Assembly: GCF_900119085.1 (NCBI RefSeq)
Contig: NZ_FPIQ01000016.1
Span: forward strand, 1 to 64,000
Direction: 5' to 3'
Length of the DNA stretch: 64,000 nt
Origin: Nitrosovibrio sp. Nv17
GTDB taxonomy: Bacteria; Pseudomonadota; Gammaproteobacteria; Burkholderiales; Nitrosomonadaceae
In this document: piece by piece, positions 63,351 to 64,000 of the stretch
Position numbering within the stretch: the first letter of the stretch is position 1
How the letters are laid out: every line of letters begins with the position of its first letter
Notes under the pieces: generated by a model
What the model saw: the letters and a program-made list of their open reading frames with translations, nothing else
Database searches by the model: none
What the model was told of the DNA's origin: nothing
Made by a program: the position numbers and the translations under genes

Positions 63351-64000
63351 TGACCCATGCTTCCTGCGACCAGGCGGAAGGGCTGCGCCGCCTGCGGGTA
63401 CCGGAACCGTTGCGCATCGTCGCGGTCGCGTCCGGGCGCATGGACACGGGTGCGACCACGACGGTGGTCGGCCTGGCGGCCGCGCTCGCGGATGAAACCA
63501 GGAACGTACTGGTGATCGACGAGAACGTGGGCGCCAGCAATGTCGCGGCCACGCTGGGGCTCAACGCCCACCGGGATCTGCTCGACGTCATCCGGCGCGA
63601 CAAGACACTCGATGACGTGATCATTTCAGGTTCCGTGGGATTGCACGTCCTGCCGGCGGGACGCGGCATGCGTGTGCTGGAGACACTCGGCACGGCCGAC
63701 CGGATCCATCTCGCGGAATCCTTCGAACGCTTCACCCGGCCGATGGACGTGGTATTGATCGATGCCGCGCCGGGTCGATCCGGGTGCTCTCCTTTTCTCG
63801 CCTGTGCAGCTCACGAGGTCGTCATGGTCGTTTCTCCCGAACCCGCTTCCATCACCGCGGCGTATGCGCTCATCAAACGCATGCGCGGCAACGGCGAGGG
63901 AGTTTTTCACGTACTGGTCAACAAGGCGCGCCAGGAATCGGAGGCGCGTGTCATCTTCGACAACATGGCGGGCGTGGCAAGGCGCCACCTGGGCATTTCC
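63350..64000 (+). CDS. FleN/FlhG-like MinD-family protein, partial at the window edge, with an atypical P-loop
   Basis: The first 217 residues are visible; the gene runs off the window. Position after flhF with a TGATG overlap and the fold signs IVAVASGRMDTGATTTVVGL, NVLVIDENVGASNVAATLGL and PMDVVLIDAAPG identify a MinD/ParA-type flagellar-number regulator. In functional relatives the P-loop reads GKGGVGKT; here both lysines are gone (GRMDTGATT) and the usual DAD of the second motif is DEN. ATP binding may be lost or altered. Related proteins restrain FlhF and FlhDC-like activators. The C-terminal part, including the membrane-targeting helix, is not visible. Confidence 0.85.
   Translation, partial: MTHASCDQAEGLRRLRVPEPLRIVAVASGRMDTGATTTVVGLAAALADETRNVLVIDENVGASNVAATLGLNAHRDLLDVIRRDKTLDDVIISGSVGLHVLPAGRGMRVLETLGTADRIHLAESFERFTRPMDVVLIDAAPGRSGCSPFLACAAHEVVMVVSPEPASITAAYALIKRMRGNGEGVFHVLVNKARQESEARVIFDNMAGVARRHLGIS

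Overview
The window looks like a high-GC betaproteobacterial chromosome. The translation block truB-rbfA-infB-nusA-rimP, the cluster rnr-rlmB-rpsF-priB-rpsR-rplI-dnaB, and the flagellar order flhDC-motAB-flhB-flhA-flhF-fleN all fit that class. I cannot name the genus. Core genes are intact and tightly packed. Accessory DNA sits in three places.

Region 1 (1-14 kb). The left edge cuts an IS110-family transposase next to REP-like palindromes. Four minus-strand genes then form a probable cyclic-nucleotide signalling operon: a CHASE2 class III nucleotide cyclase, a FecR-TPR-beta-barrel outer-membrane protein, a small lipoprotein and a CRP-type regulator. The regulator keeps cAMP-pocket and CRP-like recognition residues, and a perfect TGTGA-N6-TCACA site lies upstream of the cyclase. 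Next come an OmpR-type response regulator, its histidine kinase and a TonB-dependent siderophore receptor. The promoter regions of the regulator and the receptor share a 37-bp element (29 of 37 identical) built on two TAAG repeats 11 bp apart, which suggests both are controlled by this regulator.

Region 2 (14.2-30 kb) is a defence island: an AbiEi antitoxin whose toxin gene is missing at an IS3-family insertion, a vsr endonuclease gene, and a complete type II Druantia system (DruM cytosine methylase, DruF, DruG, DruE). Its operon carries a fifth, translationally coupled HNH endonuclease gene. The island stops at the 3' end of an initiator tRNA gene.

Region 3 (30.4-53.9 kb) is mostly housekeeping: a receiver-PAS protein, truB to rimP, acetyl-CoA synthetase, a metallo-hydrolase, two SpoU-type RNA methyltransferases, greB, tRNA-Leu, rnr, the ribosomal protein cluster with an S6:S18-type leader, dnaB, a PIN-PhoH protein, a peroxiredoxin, queD, a radical SAM protein, a small XRE regulator, lysC and tRNA-Ser.

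Region 4 (53.9-64 kb) starts with decayed mobile DNA behind tRNA-Ser: a frameshifted recombinase remnant, a higBA-type toxin-antitoxin pair with a palindromic operator, and a nuclease-family gene fragment. The flagellar master regulator flhDC, motAB, flhB, flhA, flhF and a partial fleN follow. The fleN product has an unusual, lysine-less Walker A loop. No rRNA genes or CRISPR arrays were seen.
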